Positions 1-6,157 of a stretch of 64,000 nt of DNA are shown one piece after another. A program made the position numbers and the translations under genes. How positions within the stretch are numbered: the stretch's first letter is position 1; each line of letters starts with the position of its first letter. Location: NCBI GenBank assembly GCA_910579575.1, contig CAJTUM010000010.1, positions 10,288 to 74,287 on the forward strand. The letters run 5' to 3'. The notes below the pieces were generated by a model. The model made no database searches. It saw only the letters and a program-made list of their open reading frames with translations, and was not told the origin of the DNA. The stretch is from an uncultured Eubacteriales bacterium (GTDB taxonomy: Bacteria > Bacillota > Clostridia > Oscillospirales > Butyricicoccaceae).

Positions 1-1
1 T

Positions 2-841
2 TTGGATCTGCATGACATTCTATCTCGGGCATTACAGGGGCAGAGCGAAGTACAGACCGTAAGCCTTGAAGCCGGAAAATACCAAATCAGCGCCAGCCCG
101 ATAATGTCTGAAGAAAAAGTAGTCGGCGCCGCTCTTTGCTTTTTCGATGTGACCGAAAAGGAAAAGGCGGAGCAGATGCGCCGTGAGTTCACCTCCAATG
201 TGTCCCATGAGCTGAAAACGCCCCTGCACTCCATTTCCGGCTATGCGGAGCTGCTCCAAAACGACATGGTGAAGCAGGAGGATATCGTCCCCTTTGCCGG
301 AAAGATATACAGGGAAGCGCAGCGCATGACAAGTTTGGTGGAGGATATCCTGAGCCTTTCCCATTTAGACGAGGGCGCAGAGGACATGGAGTGGACAGAG
401 GTCAAGCTGTATGAGCTTGCGTCGAAGGCCATCGCCGGTTTGGAGGCGGAGGCAAAGGCGGCCAAAGTGACAGTCTCCCTGTCCGGCGAGGACTGCCGCC
501 TGCACGGCATTCCGCAACTTCTCCACAGTATTATCTACAACCTTTGCGACAACGCCATTAAATATAACAAAGTCGGCGGCGAGGTAAAGGTCAGCGTTGA
601 AAAGCAGGACGCAGGCGCCCTTCTCACAGTTTCCGATACGGGTATCGGTATTCCCCCTCAGGAGCAGGAGCGCATTTTTGAACGGTTTTACCGTGTGGAT
701 AAGAGTCGTTCTAAAGAGGTTGGCGGTACAGGGTTGGGACTCTCCATCGTCAAGCACGCTGTGCTGATTCATCATGGGACGATCGAGGTGGATAGTGAAA
801 TAGGCAAAGGAACAACCATAACTGTCCGCTTACCGATGTAA
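2..841 (+). CDS. Sensor histidine kinase, C-terminal part (PhoR/WalK-like)
   Basis: Two-component sensor kinase cut by the window edge, so the true start lies upstream and the TTG at position 2 should not be taken as real. Visible parts: the end of a PAS-like sensor domain (residues 1-55), a HisKA dimerisation helix with the phospho-acceptor His69 in the motif VSHELKTPL, then a HATPase_c domain with N box (NLCDNAIKYN), G1 box (DTGIGIP), F box (FERFYRVD) and G2 box (GGTGLGLSIVKHA). This arrangement matches PhoR-type kinases, which phosphorylate an OmpR-family response regulator usually encoded just upstream; that partner is outside the window. A strong terminator follows, so this is the last gene of its operon. 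The signal sensed cannot be told. Confidence 0.93.
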   Translation: MDLHDILSRALQGQSEVQTVSLEAGKYQISASPIMSEEKVVGAALCFFDVTEKEKAEQMRREFTSNVSHELKTPLHSISGYAELLQNDMVKQEDIVPFAGKIYREAQRMTSLVEDILSLSHLDEGAEDMEWTEVKLYELASKAIAGLEAEAKAAKVTVSLSGEDCRLHGIPQLLHSIIYNLCDNAIKYNKVGGEVKVSVEKQDAGALLTVSDTGIGIPPQEQERIFERFYRVDKSRSKEVGGTGLGLSIVKHAVLIHHGTIEVDSEIGKGTTITVRLPM

Positions 842-900
842 TTCAGAGAGAAAAACGAAGATTTTCAAAATCAACGATTGCTGCACCTAACCAATAAAAA

Positions 901-944
901 AGAAGTGTCTGAGCCTTGAATTTTGCTCAGACGCTTCTTTTTTT
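901..944 (+). terminator. Rho-independent terminator of the histidine kinase operon
   Basis: A 14-bp stem (901-914 with 925-938, one G-U pair) with a 10-nt loop runs straight into seven T residues. It lies 60 bases after the kinase stop codon. Confidence 0.9.
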
Positions 945-1126
945 GCACTTATTAATAAATCCTTGAAAATCGCTCAGTTCTTTTACTAAACCAGTCCCCG
1001 AACATTTTTCAACAAATATTTCTTTTTATTTTACAAGAACTTTACATATCTATGGTAACGGATTTGATGTTGATTTGATATAAGTAAAAAGTAAACGACT
1101 GATTCTGTAAATAGGGACATTATAAA
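945..1126. other. Gene-free AT-rich spacer
   Basis: The whole stretch 842-1167 lacks a credible gene. Besides the two hairpins at its ends it is AT-rich with no open frame of interest. I see no convincing promoter pair with proper spacing. Confidence 0.5.
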
Positions 1127-1168
1127 AGCAGATGACATACCACAGACTGCTGTAGTACATCATCTGCT
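1127..1168 (-). terminator. Terminator-like hairpin after the XRE gene
   Basis: Perfect 9-bp inverted repeat (1127-1135 with 1160-1168), followed on the minus strand by TTTTAT. It abuts the stop codon of the minus-strand XRE gene, so it probably ends that transcript. The loop is long (24 nt). Confidence 0.55.
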
Positions 1169-1461
1169 CAAAACCCCAAATCGTCTTGATTGCGAAGCAT
1201 TTCAACAAAGGCAAGAATTAGCTTTTTTTGTTCTGGGGAACAGGTCGAAATCAAATGTATGATGGATTCCTGTTCAGGATAAAATACCCGGTCAGAGGAA
1301 ACCCCAATGCCCCGAATCAAACGGTAAAGCGTATCTACGCTGGGGTTTTTCTCACCTAACTCGATTGCCGCAACATGGCGAAGCCCTGTTTCAGAACGCT
1401 CTGCAAGCTCCTCTCTCGTCAAGCCTTTTTCTTCCCGGAGTTCGCGCAGAATGGTACCCAA
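1168..1461 (-). CDS. XRE-family HTH transcriptional regulator, possibly 5'-damaged
   Basis: About 97 residues. An N-terminal lambda-repressor-like HTH (roughly residues 3-60, core LTREELAERSETGLRHVAAI then LGEKNPSVDTLYRLIRGIG) is followed by a short helical tail. The HTH begins almost at the first residue and the only start in this frame is a TTG without a clear Shine-Dalgarno; the frame stays open upstream (residues PNTERL precede it). Just upstream, in another frame, lies a short ORF with a good ribosome site (see 1419-1604), which suggests either a frameshift that split a longer gene or loss of the original start. Small XRE regulators like this are common on clostridial integrative elements. 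DNA target unknown. Confidence 0.7.
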   Translation of the reverse strand: MGTILRELREEKGLTREELAERSETGLRHVAAIELGEKNPSVDTLYRLIRGIGVSSDRVFYPEQESIIHLISTCSPEQKKLILAFVEMLRNQDDLGF

Positions 1462-1604
1462 ACGCTCCGTGTTTGGTGTCCTGCCAGCACCACATTGTTG
1501 AACTCTGCCAGCCTGCGGTAGTCGCCCTCCAGACCACTGGCGTGGATCTGCGGCGCCTGCTCCATGAGCTTCTGATACTCGGGAACTTGAATTTTCTGCT
1601 CCAT
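1419..1604 (-). pseudogene. Short ORF fragment, possible frameshifted 5' end of the XRE gene
   Basis: A 61-residue frame starting at ATG 1604-1602 with a good GGAGGT ribosome site 7 bases upstream. It runs into the XRE gene in another frame and stops inside it. Residues 1-45 look like genuine soluble protein (charged, with LEGDYRRLAEFNNVVLAG); the end does not. Reading can pass from this frame to the XRE frame by a single shift near 1465-1475, giving a protein of about 145 residues. I do not recognise the N-terminal part. Alternatives are a real small protein, or an unrelated gene truncated by recombination. Confidence 0.4.
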
Positions 1605-1636
1605 CCTACTTACCTCCAATATGTATGATTTGGGCT

Positions 1637-1678
1637 GGCGCCCTTTTTGAATCTGCCGTGAAAATGAAAAAGGGCGCC
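1637..1678. repeat. Perfect 12-bp inverted repeat, copy 1
   Basis: GGCGCCCTTTTT at 1637-1648 and its exact complement at 1667-1678, with an 18-base loop. It lies upstream of the minus-strand fragment above. The arm sequence recurs in the next hairpin (1736-1768), so the two are related repeats. Confidence 0.6.
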
Positions 1679-1735
1679 GGTCTGTTTCAGATCGTGCAGA
1701 CCTGTAAACCGGCACCCTTTGGGGGGATATATGAG

Positions 1736-1768
1736 CAGCGCCCTTTTGGGACTTCAAAAAGGGCGCTG
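1736..1768 (+). repeat. Perfect 12-bp inverted repeat, copy 2, terminator-like
   Basis: CAGCGCCCTTTT at 1736-1747 pairs exactly with 1757-1768, loop 9 bases, followed by ACTG and a T-rich run (TTTTTCTTTC). It may work as a rightward terminator, but no plus-strand gene precedes it; a relic of a lost element is more likely. Confidence 0.55.
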
Positions 1769-1882
1769 ACTGTTTTTCTTTCTAATCGGTTCGTGTACGG
1801 GTTCGAGTCCATCCAGCCACTCCGAAACCGCACCAGATATCTTTTGTTTCACCGATGAATTTTGGGACTTAAAAATGCCCTG

Positions 1883-1929
1883 AAACGGTTGATGTCACTG
1901 GTTTTCCGCCAGTGACATCTATACCGTTT
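1883..1929 (-). terminator. Hairpin downstream of tRNA-Pro
   Basis: Two stacked perfect stems (6 bp, 1883-1888 with 1924-1929; 11 bp, 1891-1901 with 1909-1919) around a 7-base loop, followed on the minus strand by a short T-run after 7 bases. It begins 9 bases past the CCA end of the minus-strand tRNA-Pro, so it probably terminates that transcript. Confidence 0.6.
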
Positions 1930-1937
1930 CGCTTTTA

Positions 1938-2014
1938 TGGTCCGAGTGGGGCGACTCGAACGCCCGGTCTCTTGAACCCAAATCAAGCGCGATACCACCT
2001 TCGCTACACCCGGA
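1938..2014 (-). tRNA. tRNA-Pro (anticodon TGG)
   Basis: Complete cloverleaf with encoded CCA. The 7-bp acceptor stem has one G-U pair, the anticodon arm CTTGA-TTTGGGT-TCAAG gives anticodon TGG, and the T arm carries the canonical GTTCGAGTC. The scarred region immediately downstream fits use of this gene as an integration site in the past. Confidence 0.95.
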
Positions 2015-2155
2015 TATTCAGTTTTCCACTATGATAGCAGAGGGAAAGGGAAAAAGCAAACTCAATTTGTCTGTGGTCATTCCTGTGGTTAACGGGGTTT
2101 CTGCCCGGTTTCGCTGTTGATAGAATTCCCGCAAACGCCGCTGTTTCAACAGCTT

Positions 2156-2235
2156 CCAGGCGTTATCAGCTCTCTTCGTGGATACCCACGCCCACGCTGC
2201 CAAAGCAGGCGCGCTACCAACTGCGCAACGCCTGG
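2156..2235 (-). other. tRNA-like cloverleaf fragment (possible tRNA-Pro relic)
   Basis: On the minus strand, an exact 7-bp acceptor-like stem (2229-2235 with 2156-2162) encloses a tRNA-like D arm (GCGC-AGTTGGTA-GCGC) and an anticodon-like arm CCTGC-TTTGGCA-GCGTG whose central bases would read TGG. In place of a normal T arm there is CGTGG-GTAT-CCACG, without the conserved TTCGA loop, and no CCA follows. It is therefore unlikely to be a working tRNA; a degraded tRNA next to the intact tRNA-Pro is the simplest reading. Confidence 0.35.
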
Positions 2236-2315
2236 TTATTTGGCGCGGCCTGCCCTCAAGAAGGAACAAGCGAGGAAGGACCGAAACCTATTATACTCCG
2301 TCGGCAGGGGAAATG

Positions 2316-2762
2316 TCAATCTTCCTTTCGCCTGGTTTTGCTCTGAGGCGAAAATTTCTTTTTGGCGATGAGCTTACCCATCTCCAGCTGGTTTTGCAGG
2401 CTCGCCCGCAGCAGCTGCCGGGTTTCTGGATCCAGAGGCTCGCCGTCGAACATCAAGGCGTCGCCGCCGTTTTCCAGCAAATCGAGGGTTTCCGTCAGCC
2501 GCTTAGCGATATCCCGGTAATCCTGAGGCGTCAGCGGAAGCATTCCGCCGTCCTCCACCATCTCAGCCTTGCTTACGCCGAAAAAAGCGGCCAGCTGCTC
2601 AATTTTATCAATGCGAGGATAGGCGTTGCCGCTGATCCATTCGCACACGGTGGAATAAGGCGTTTGCAGAGCGCTGGCAATTTCTTTGCGGGAGACGCCG
2701 CAGCGGGTCATTTGCCGCTTGATGTTTTGGGCCATGATCTTTCGGTTGTTCAGGTCGCTCAT
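2316..2762 (-). CDS. XRE-family HTH regulator
   Basis: 148 residues. Residues 8-67 form a Cro/CI-type HTH (recognition region around EIASALQTPYSTVCEWISG), followed by a helical, charged C-terminal extension of about 80 residues ending in a very basic tail. There is no peptidase or ligand domain, so it is a short one-domain repressor. The start ATG at 2762 has AGGAGTG about 7 bases upstream and a good minus-strand promoter (2785-2813). It is divergent from the DUF362 gene; the shared 190-bp region holds both promoters and a tandem 9-bp repeat, so regulation of the neighbour or of itself is a reasonable guess. Confidence 0.88.
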   Translation of the reverse strand: MSDLNNRKIMAQNIKRQMTRCGVSRKEIASALQTPYSTVCEWISGNAYPRIDKIEQLAAFFGVSKAEMVEDGGMLPLTPQDYRDIAKRLTETLDLLENGGDALMFDGEPLDPETRQLLRASLQNQLEMGKLIAKKKFSPQSKTRRKED

Positions 2763-2784
2763 GCAAAATCACTCCTATATTAAG

Positions 2785-2813
2785 ATTATACGATAACAAC
2801 GTATGAAATGCAA
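2785..2813 (-). promoter_or_regulatory. Promoter of the XRE gene
   Basis: On the minus strand TTGCAT, a 17-bp spacer and TATAAT, ending 23 bases before the XRE start codon. Confidence 0.75.
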
Positions 2814-2833
2814 GAAAAGAATCTAGAAATACG

Positions 2834-2851
2834 ACGAAAATTACGAAAATT
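2834..2851. repeat. Tandem 9-bp repeat, operator candidate
   Basis: ACGAAAATT occurs twice head to tail (2834-2842 and 2843-2851), between the divergent XRE and DUF362 promoters. The position is right for a repressor or activator site; the binding protein is a guess. Confidence 0.4.
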
Positions 2852-2871
2852 CTCGATTCTTCAAAAAGCTC

Positions 2872-2902
2872 TTGACTTACACTCAACTCTAAGCGCTATA
2901 AT
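2872..2902 (+). promoter_or_regulatory. Promoter of the DUF362 gene
   Basis: TTGACT at 2872-2877 and a perfect TATAAT at 2897-2902, spacer 19 bp, about 50 bases before the start codon. Confidence 0.65.
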
Positions 2903-2952
2903 AAAAAATAATACCCAAAGAGAGAAATTCAATCAGGATGGAGCGTTTACAA

Positions 2953-4089
2953 ATGGAAAAATCCAAGGTCTATTTCACCGATATGCGGGCTCTGCCAGGC
3001 ACCAATTTGCTGAAAAAGCTGAAAAAACTGATGTATGCGGCGGGAATCAATCAGATCGATTTTGACGGCAAATTTGCCGCTATCAAAATCCATTTTGGCG
3101 AGCAAGGCAATCTGTCCTTTCTCCGGCCTAATTTCAGCAAGGTCGTGGCCGATACCGTCAAAGAGCTGGGAGGCAAGCCCTTCCTGACAGACTGCAACAC
3201 TCTATATGTGGGCCAGCGCAAAAACGCTCTGGACCATATCGACGTAGCCTATGAAAACGGCTATTCTCCTTTTTCCACTGGTTGCCATGTTTTGATTGCC
3301 GACGGCCTGAAGGGCACGGACGATATTGAAGTCCCTGTGGAGGGCGGCGAATATTGTAAGACGGCTTACATCGGTCGAGCCATTATGGACGCCGACGTCT
3401 TTCTTTCCCTGACCCATTTTAAAGGCCATGAAATGACCGGTTTTGGCGGCGCTTTGAAAAACATCGGTATGGGCAGCGGCAGCCGGGCTGGCAAAATGGC
3501 CATGCACCGGGACGGCAAGCCCAGCGTCAACCAGGAGCTGTGCCGCGGCTGTCATGCCTGCGCCCGCAACTGCGCCAACAGCGCCATCGAGTTTGACGAA
3601 AACAACAAGGCCCGCATCAACCACGAAAAATGCGCCGGTTGCGGCCGCTGCATTGGCGCCTGCAATTATGACGCAATCGCCAATACCAACGGCAGCGCTC
3701 TGGACGACTTGAACTGCAAGATGGCGGAATACGCCAAAGCGGTGGTAGACGGCCGCCCCTGCTTCCATATCAGCATTGTCAACCAGGTTTCTCCTTATTG
3801 CGATTGCCACGGCGAAAACGATACCGCCATTATTCCGGATGTGGGAATGTTTGCCTCGTTTGACCCAGTAGCCCTGGACCAGGCTTGCGCCGACGCCTGT
3901 AACAAAGCGCCGGTGATCCCCGGCAGCTTGCTGGACGACCGTCTCCATGAGCACGATCATACGAATCATAACGACCATTTCACCGATATCCACCCCACTA
4001 CCAACTGGAAAAGTTGTCTGGATCATGCCGAAAAAATCGGCATTGGAACCAAGGCATATGAACTGATTGATATCGACAGCAAAAACTGA
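2953..4089 (+). CDS. DUF362 domain protein with two 4Fe-4S clusters
   Basis: 378 residues. A DUF362 domain spans most of the protein, with a ferredoxin-like insert around residues 195-245 carrying two CxxCxxC motifs (CRGCHACARNC and CAGCGRCIGAC), so two 4Fe-4S clusters are expected. No signal peptide; cytoplasmic. The family is widespread in Clostridia and its reaction is not settled; electron transfer or an iron-sulfur-dependent redox role is the safest statement. A His/Asp-rich stretch near the C-terminus (HEHDHTNHNDH) may bind metal. I chose ATG 2953 because AGGATGGAG lies 8 bases upstream; an in-frame ATG at 2938 has a poorer site. The gene has its own promoter and terminator. Confidence 0.9.
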   Translation: MEKSKVYFTDMRALPGTNLLKKLKKLMYAAGINQIDFDGKFAAIKIHFGEQGNLSFLRPNFSKVVADTVKELGGKPFLTDCNTLYVGQRKNALDHIDVAYENGYSPFSTGCHVLIADGLKGTDDIEVPVEGGEYCKTAYIGRAIMDADVFLSLTHFKGHEMTGFGGALKNIGMGSGSRAGKMAMHRDGKPSVNQELCRGCHACARNCANSAIEFDENNKARINHEKCAGCGRCIGACNYDAIANTNGSALDDLNCKMAEYAKAVVDGRPCFHISIVNQVSPYCDCHGENDTAIIPDVGMFASFDPVALDQACADACNKAPVIPGSLLDDRLHEHDHTNHNDHFTDIHPTTNWKSCLDHAEKIGIGTKAYELIDIDSKN

Positions 4090-4111
4090 TTTTTTTCCTC
4101 TTTTTTTCTTT

Positions 4112-4148
4112 GGCGGCGCGGCCTGTTGATCAGGCTGCGCCGCTTTTG
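4112..4148 (+). terminator. Terminator of the DUF362 gene
   Basis: GC-rich stem of about 13 bp (4113-4125 with 4131-4143), 5-base loop, then TTTTG. Confidence 0.85.
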
Positions 4149-4254
4149 TGCGTTTAGGAAAAAATGAAAAATCCGCAAAATACAGAAATCCGGCGTAAGA
4201 TGAGGCGAAAAATCCAGAGAGTATGGGCAGAGAATGCGAAAGGAGGGAATGAAA

Positions 4255-4812
4255 ATGGAAGATGCGGAGATTATTCGGCTGTTGTTCGACCGGTCGGAGC
4301 GGGCTTTGGCGGAGCTCTCTCATAAATATGGGTCGCTGTGCGGAGCTCTGGCCCGAAACATTCTGGGCAGCGATCAGGACGCAGAAGAATGCGTCAACGA
4401 CGCCTGGCTGGCCGCCTGGAACGCCATCCCGCCGGAAAAACCGAACCCGCTGCAAGCCTATCTCTGCCGATTGACCCGCAATATCGCTGTGACGCGCTAT
4501 CACGCAGGCAAAGCGGCCAAGCGAAACAGCCGGTATGACGTGGCTCTCGACGAACTGGAGGGCTGCCTGGCCGGCTGGCGCACGGTAGAAGGGGAGCTGG
4601 AGGCCAAGGAGCTGGCACAAGCGATCGGGCGGTTTTTGGATGGGCTGAACAAAGAGCAAAGGACGTTGTTCGTCCGCCGCTATTGGTATGCCGATTCTGT
4701 GGCGGAGTTGGGGCGGGTCACAGGCGCCGGCAGCGCCGCTGTATCCGCCCGGTTGTTCCGCATCCGGCGGAAGCTAAAAACATATCTGGAACAGGAAGGG
4801 ATGATGGGATGA
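4255..4812 (+). CDS. ECF-type RNA polymerase sigma factor
   Basis: 185 residues. Region 2 is visible at about residues 20-85 (DQDAEECVNDAWLAAWNAI, the -10 binding helix) and region 4 at 125-180 with an HTH (DSVAELGRVTGAGSAAVSARLFRIRRKL); regions 1 and 3 are absent, as in ECF sigma factors. Start chosen at ATG 4255 because AGGAGG lies 8 bases upstream; earlier in-frame ATGs sit on or beside that site. Its stop overlaps the next start (ATGA), so it is translationally coupled to a membrane protein that is probably its regulator. Promoter specificity cannot be inferred. Confidence 0.92.
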   Translation: MEDAEIIRLLFDRSERALAELSHKYGSLCGALARNILGSDQDAEECVNDAWLAAWNAIPPEKPNPLQAYLCRLTRNIAVTRYHAGKAAKRNSRYDVALDELEGCLAGWRTVEGELEAKELAQAIGRFLDGLNKEQRTLFVRRYWYADSVAELGRVTGAGSAAVSARLFRIRRKLKTYLEQEGMMG

Positions 4813-5540
4813 AACGAAACGAAACAACCCGCCGGCAGATTTCTCAGGCGTTGAATTTGTTGGAGGAGCGTCATATTCAGGAGGCGGCGGGATATCGCTC
4901 CTCTAACAAAAAGGCCGGCAGACATCGGCGGGGGTTGGCTGTCGCCTGTTTTTGTGTCGTCGCGGCTTTGGCGCTGTTTTTCAAGCCGGCAGGCGCCGCT
5001 GTCGCCGCCTATGCCCAGGGGACGGATCAGCCGTTGACAGGCTCCGGCGCCGTAGTACACACAGGAACCATCGATAATCAAGGCGTTCAAACCGGCAAAC
5101 CGCTGATGTTTTACCTGTCCGGCCCGCCCATCGAACAGGTGAGATTTTCCTGTAAAAATCAACAGATCTGCTTTGTGGATTGGACGGAAACCAGACAGGA
5201 ATTTGGAAACGCTCAAAACTTTACGGCGCCCTATGGGCCGGATACCGACGAATATTATTATTTACTGATTGATTGGGTTCCCAATCGAACCGTCCAGGCG
5301 CTGCACGACCCGGAGATCCGTATTGCCGATTTGCCGCCGGAGCTGCGGCAGGATGTCATTGTATTAGAGATTCAGTTTGCCGACGGCAAACAGGCAGTCA
5401 AGGCCGTTACCATTCAGCTGACAGACGACGGGGAGTTTTTCGCAGCCTTTGACGATTATACCATTACAGAGGCGGATGATTTTGTCCGCCGCCCCGACGC
5501 GGCGCCCATACCGCGAGAGATCTTATATGGCGTCGGATAG
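4809..5540 (+). CDS. Membrane-anchored protein cotranscribed with the ECF sigma factor, putative anti-sigma factor
   Basis: 243 residues, start ATG overlapping the sigma stop codon. Residues 1-40 are cytoplasmic, basic and helical; one membrane segment covers about 41-62 (LAVACFCVVAALALFF); the rest is predicted outside the cell and beta-rich. The topology and coupling are typical of an anti-sigma factor whose N-terminal part holds the sigma factor at the membrane. I see no zinc-type HxxxCxxC motif, so this is not a ZAS-class anti-sigma. A DUF4179-like sigma-partner protein is an alternative. Sequence identity to a named family not recognised. Confidence 0.75.
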   Translation: MKRNETTRRQISQALNLLEERHIQEAAGYRSSNKKAGRHRRGLAVACFCVVAALALFFKPAGAAVAAYAQGTDQPLTGSGAVVHTGTIDNQGVQTGKPLMFYLSGPPIEQVRFSCKNQQICFVDWTETRQEFGNAQNFTAPYGPDTDEYYYLLIDWVPNRTVQALHDPEIRIADLPPELRQDVIVLEIQFADGKQAVKAVTIQLTDDGEFFAAFDDYTITEADDFVRRPDAAPIPREILYGVG

Positions 5541-5828
5541 CCGGCTTGCGCCGACAGGCGGGCGGCAGAGCGGCTAAGGGCTTTGTGAGCAAAAGCTCTG
5601 GCTGCGGCCGCAAGAGCATCCGCATCCGCCGCGCTTGCCGGCCCGCGCCGAATGAGAAAAAGGACGGGCCGGGCAGTACCCAAAAAGAACCCCGGGCATA
5701 CAATGTAATGAAGACGCTCCCGGAAGGGACGGCGGACATACGGAAACAGCAGCCGGCAAAAGCCGGAACATCCGGAGCGGATTCGCAATATCTTGGAGTG
5801 AGAATTCTTTTTGGGAGGTAAGTTTTTT

Positions 5829-6044
5829 ATGGGTTGCAACAACAACTGTAACTGTAACTGCGGCTGCGGAGGCAGAGGAAACGGGATCTTCGGAGGCTAT
5901 GAATCCTTCTGGATCATCGTGGTGGTGGCCATTGTCATCATCTGGGTACATTACTACTGTGCAGGGAACAACGGCTGCTGCAACAACGGGTGCTTCAACA
6001 ACTGTATGCCGGATTGCGGCTGCAACAACAACTGCTGCTGCTAA
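5829..6044 (+). CDS. Small Cys/Asn-rich single-pass membrane protein
   Basis: 71 residues. Residues 2-17 are Cys-Asn repeats (GCNNNCNCNCGCGG), followed by a glycine-rich turn, one membrane helix at about 32-45 (FWIIVVVAIVIIWV), and a second Cys/Asn-rich tail ending in CCC. There are 17 cysteines in all. The start was set at ATG 5829, where GGGAGG lies 10 bases upstream; the frame opens earlier at 5811 without a site. A strong terminator follows 7 bases after the stop, so this is a monocistronic unit. The Gly-Tyr/aromatic/valine-rich core recalls tiny YjcZ-type spore proteins, but the cysteine arms do not; function unknown, perhaps metal binding or disulfide-crosslinked coat or envelope structure. 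Confidence 0.75.
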   Translation: MGCNNNCNCNCGCGGRGNGIFGGYESFWIIVVVAIVIIWVHYYCAGNNGCCNNGCFNNCMPDCGCNNNCCC

Positions 6045-6051
6045 AAAGCAG

Positions 6052-6088
6052 GCCCCGCGGGGAAAATCCCCGTGGGGCGTTTCTTTTT
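6052..6088 (+). terminator. Terminator of the Cys-rich gene
   Basis: Stem of about 12 bp (GCCCCGCGGGGA pairing with TCCCCGTGGGGC) with a 4-base loop, then GTTTCTTTTT. Confidence 0.9.
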
Positions 6089-6157
6089 GCATCAAGGAAA
6101 AGATTGTCCGCCAGAGAAGGCGATAGCAGGCGGTCAGAAGAGCGCGCGAAGGAACGA

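Noticed and set aside
1776..1835. A second tRNA gene (GGTTCGAGTCC and terminal ACCA)
   Set aside because: The T stem pairs at only two of five positions and no acceptor stem or anticodon arm can be drawn; kept only as part of the scar.
2018..2269. 83-codon minus-strand frame overlapping the tRNA-like piece
   Set aside because: No ribosome site, no family features and an odd composition; the tRNA-like pairing explains the region better.
5541..5828. Short ORFs and possible RNA between the sigma pair and the Cys-rich gene
   Set aside because: The frames are GC-rich shadows without ribosome sites, and pairing is scattered; nothing supportable except the start region of the Cys-rich gene.
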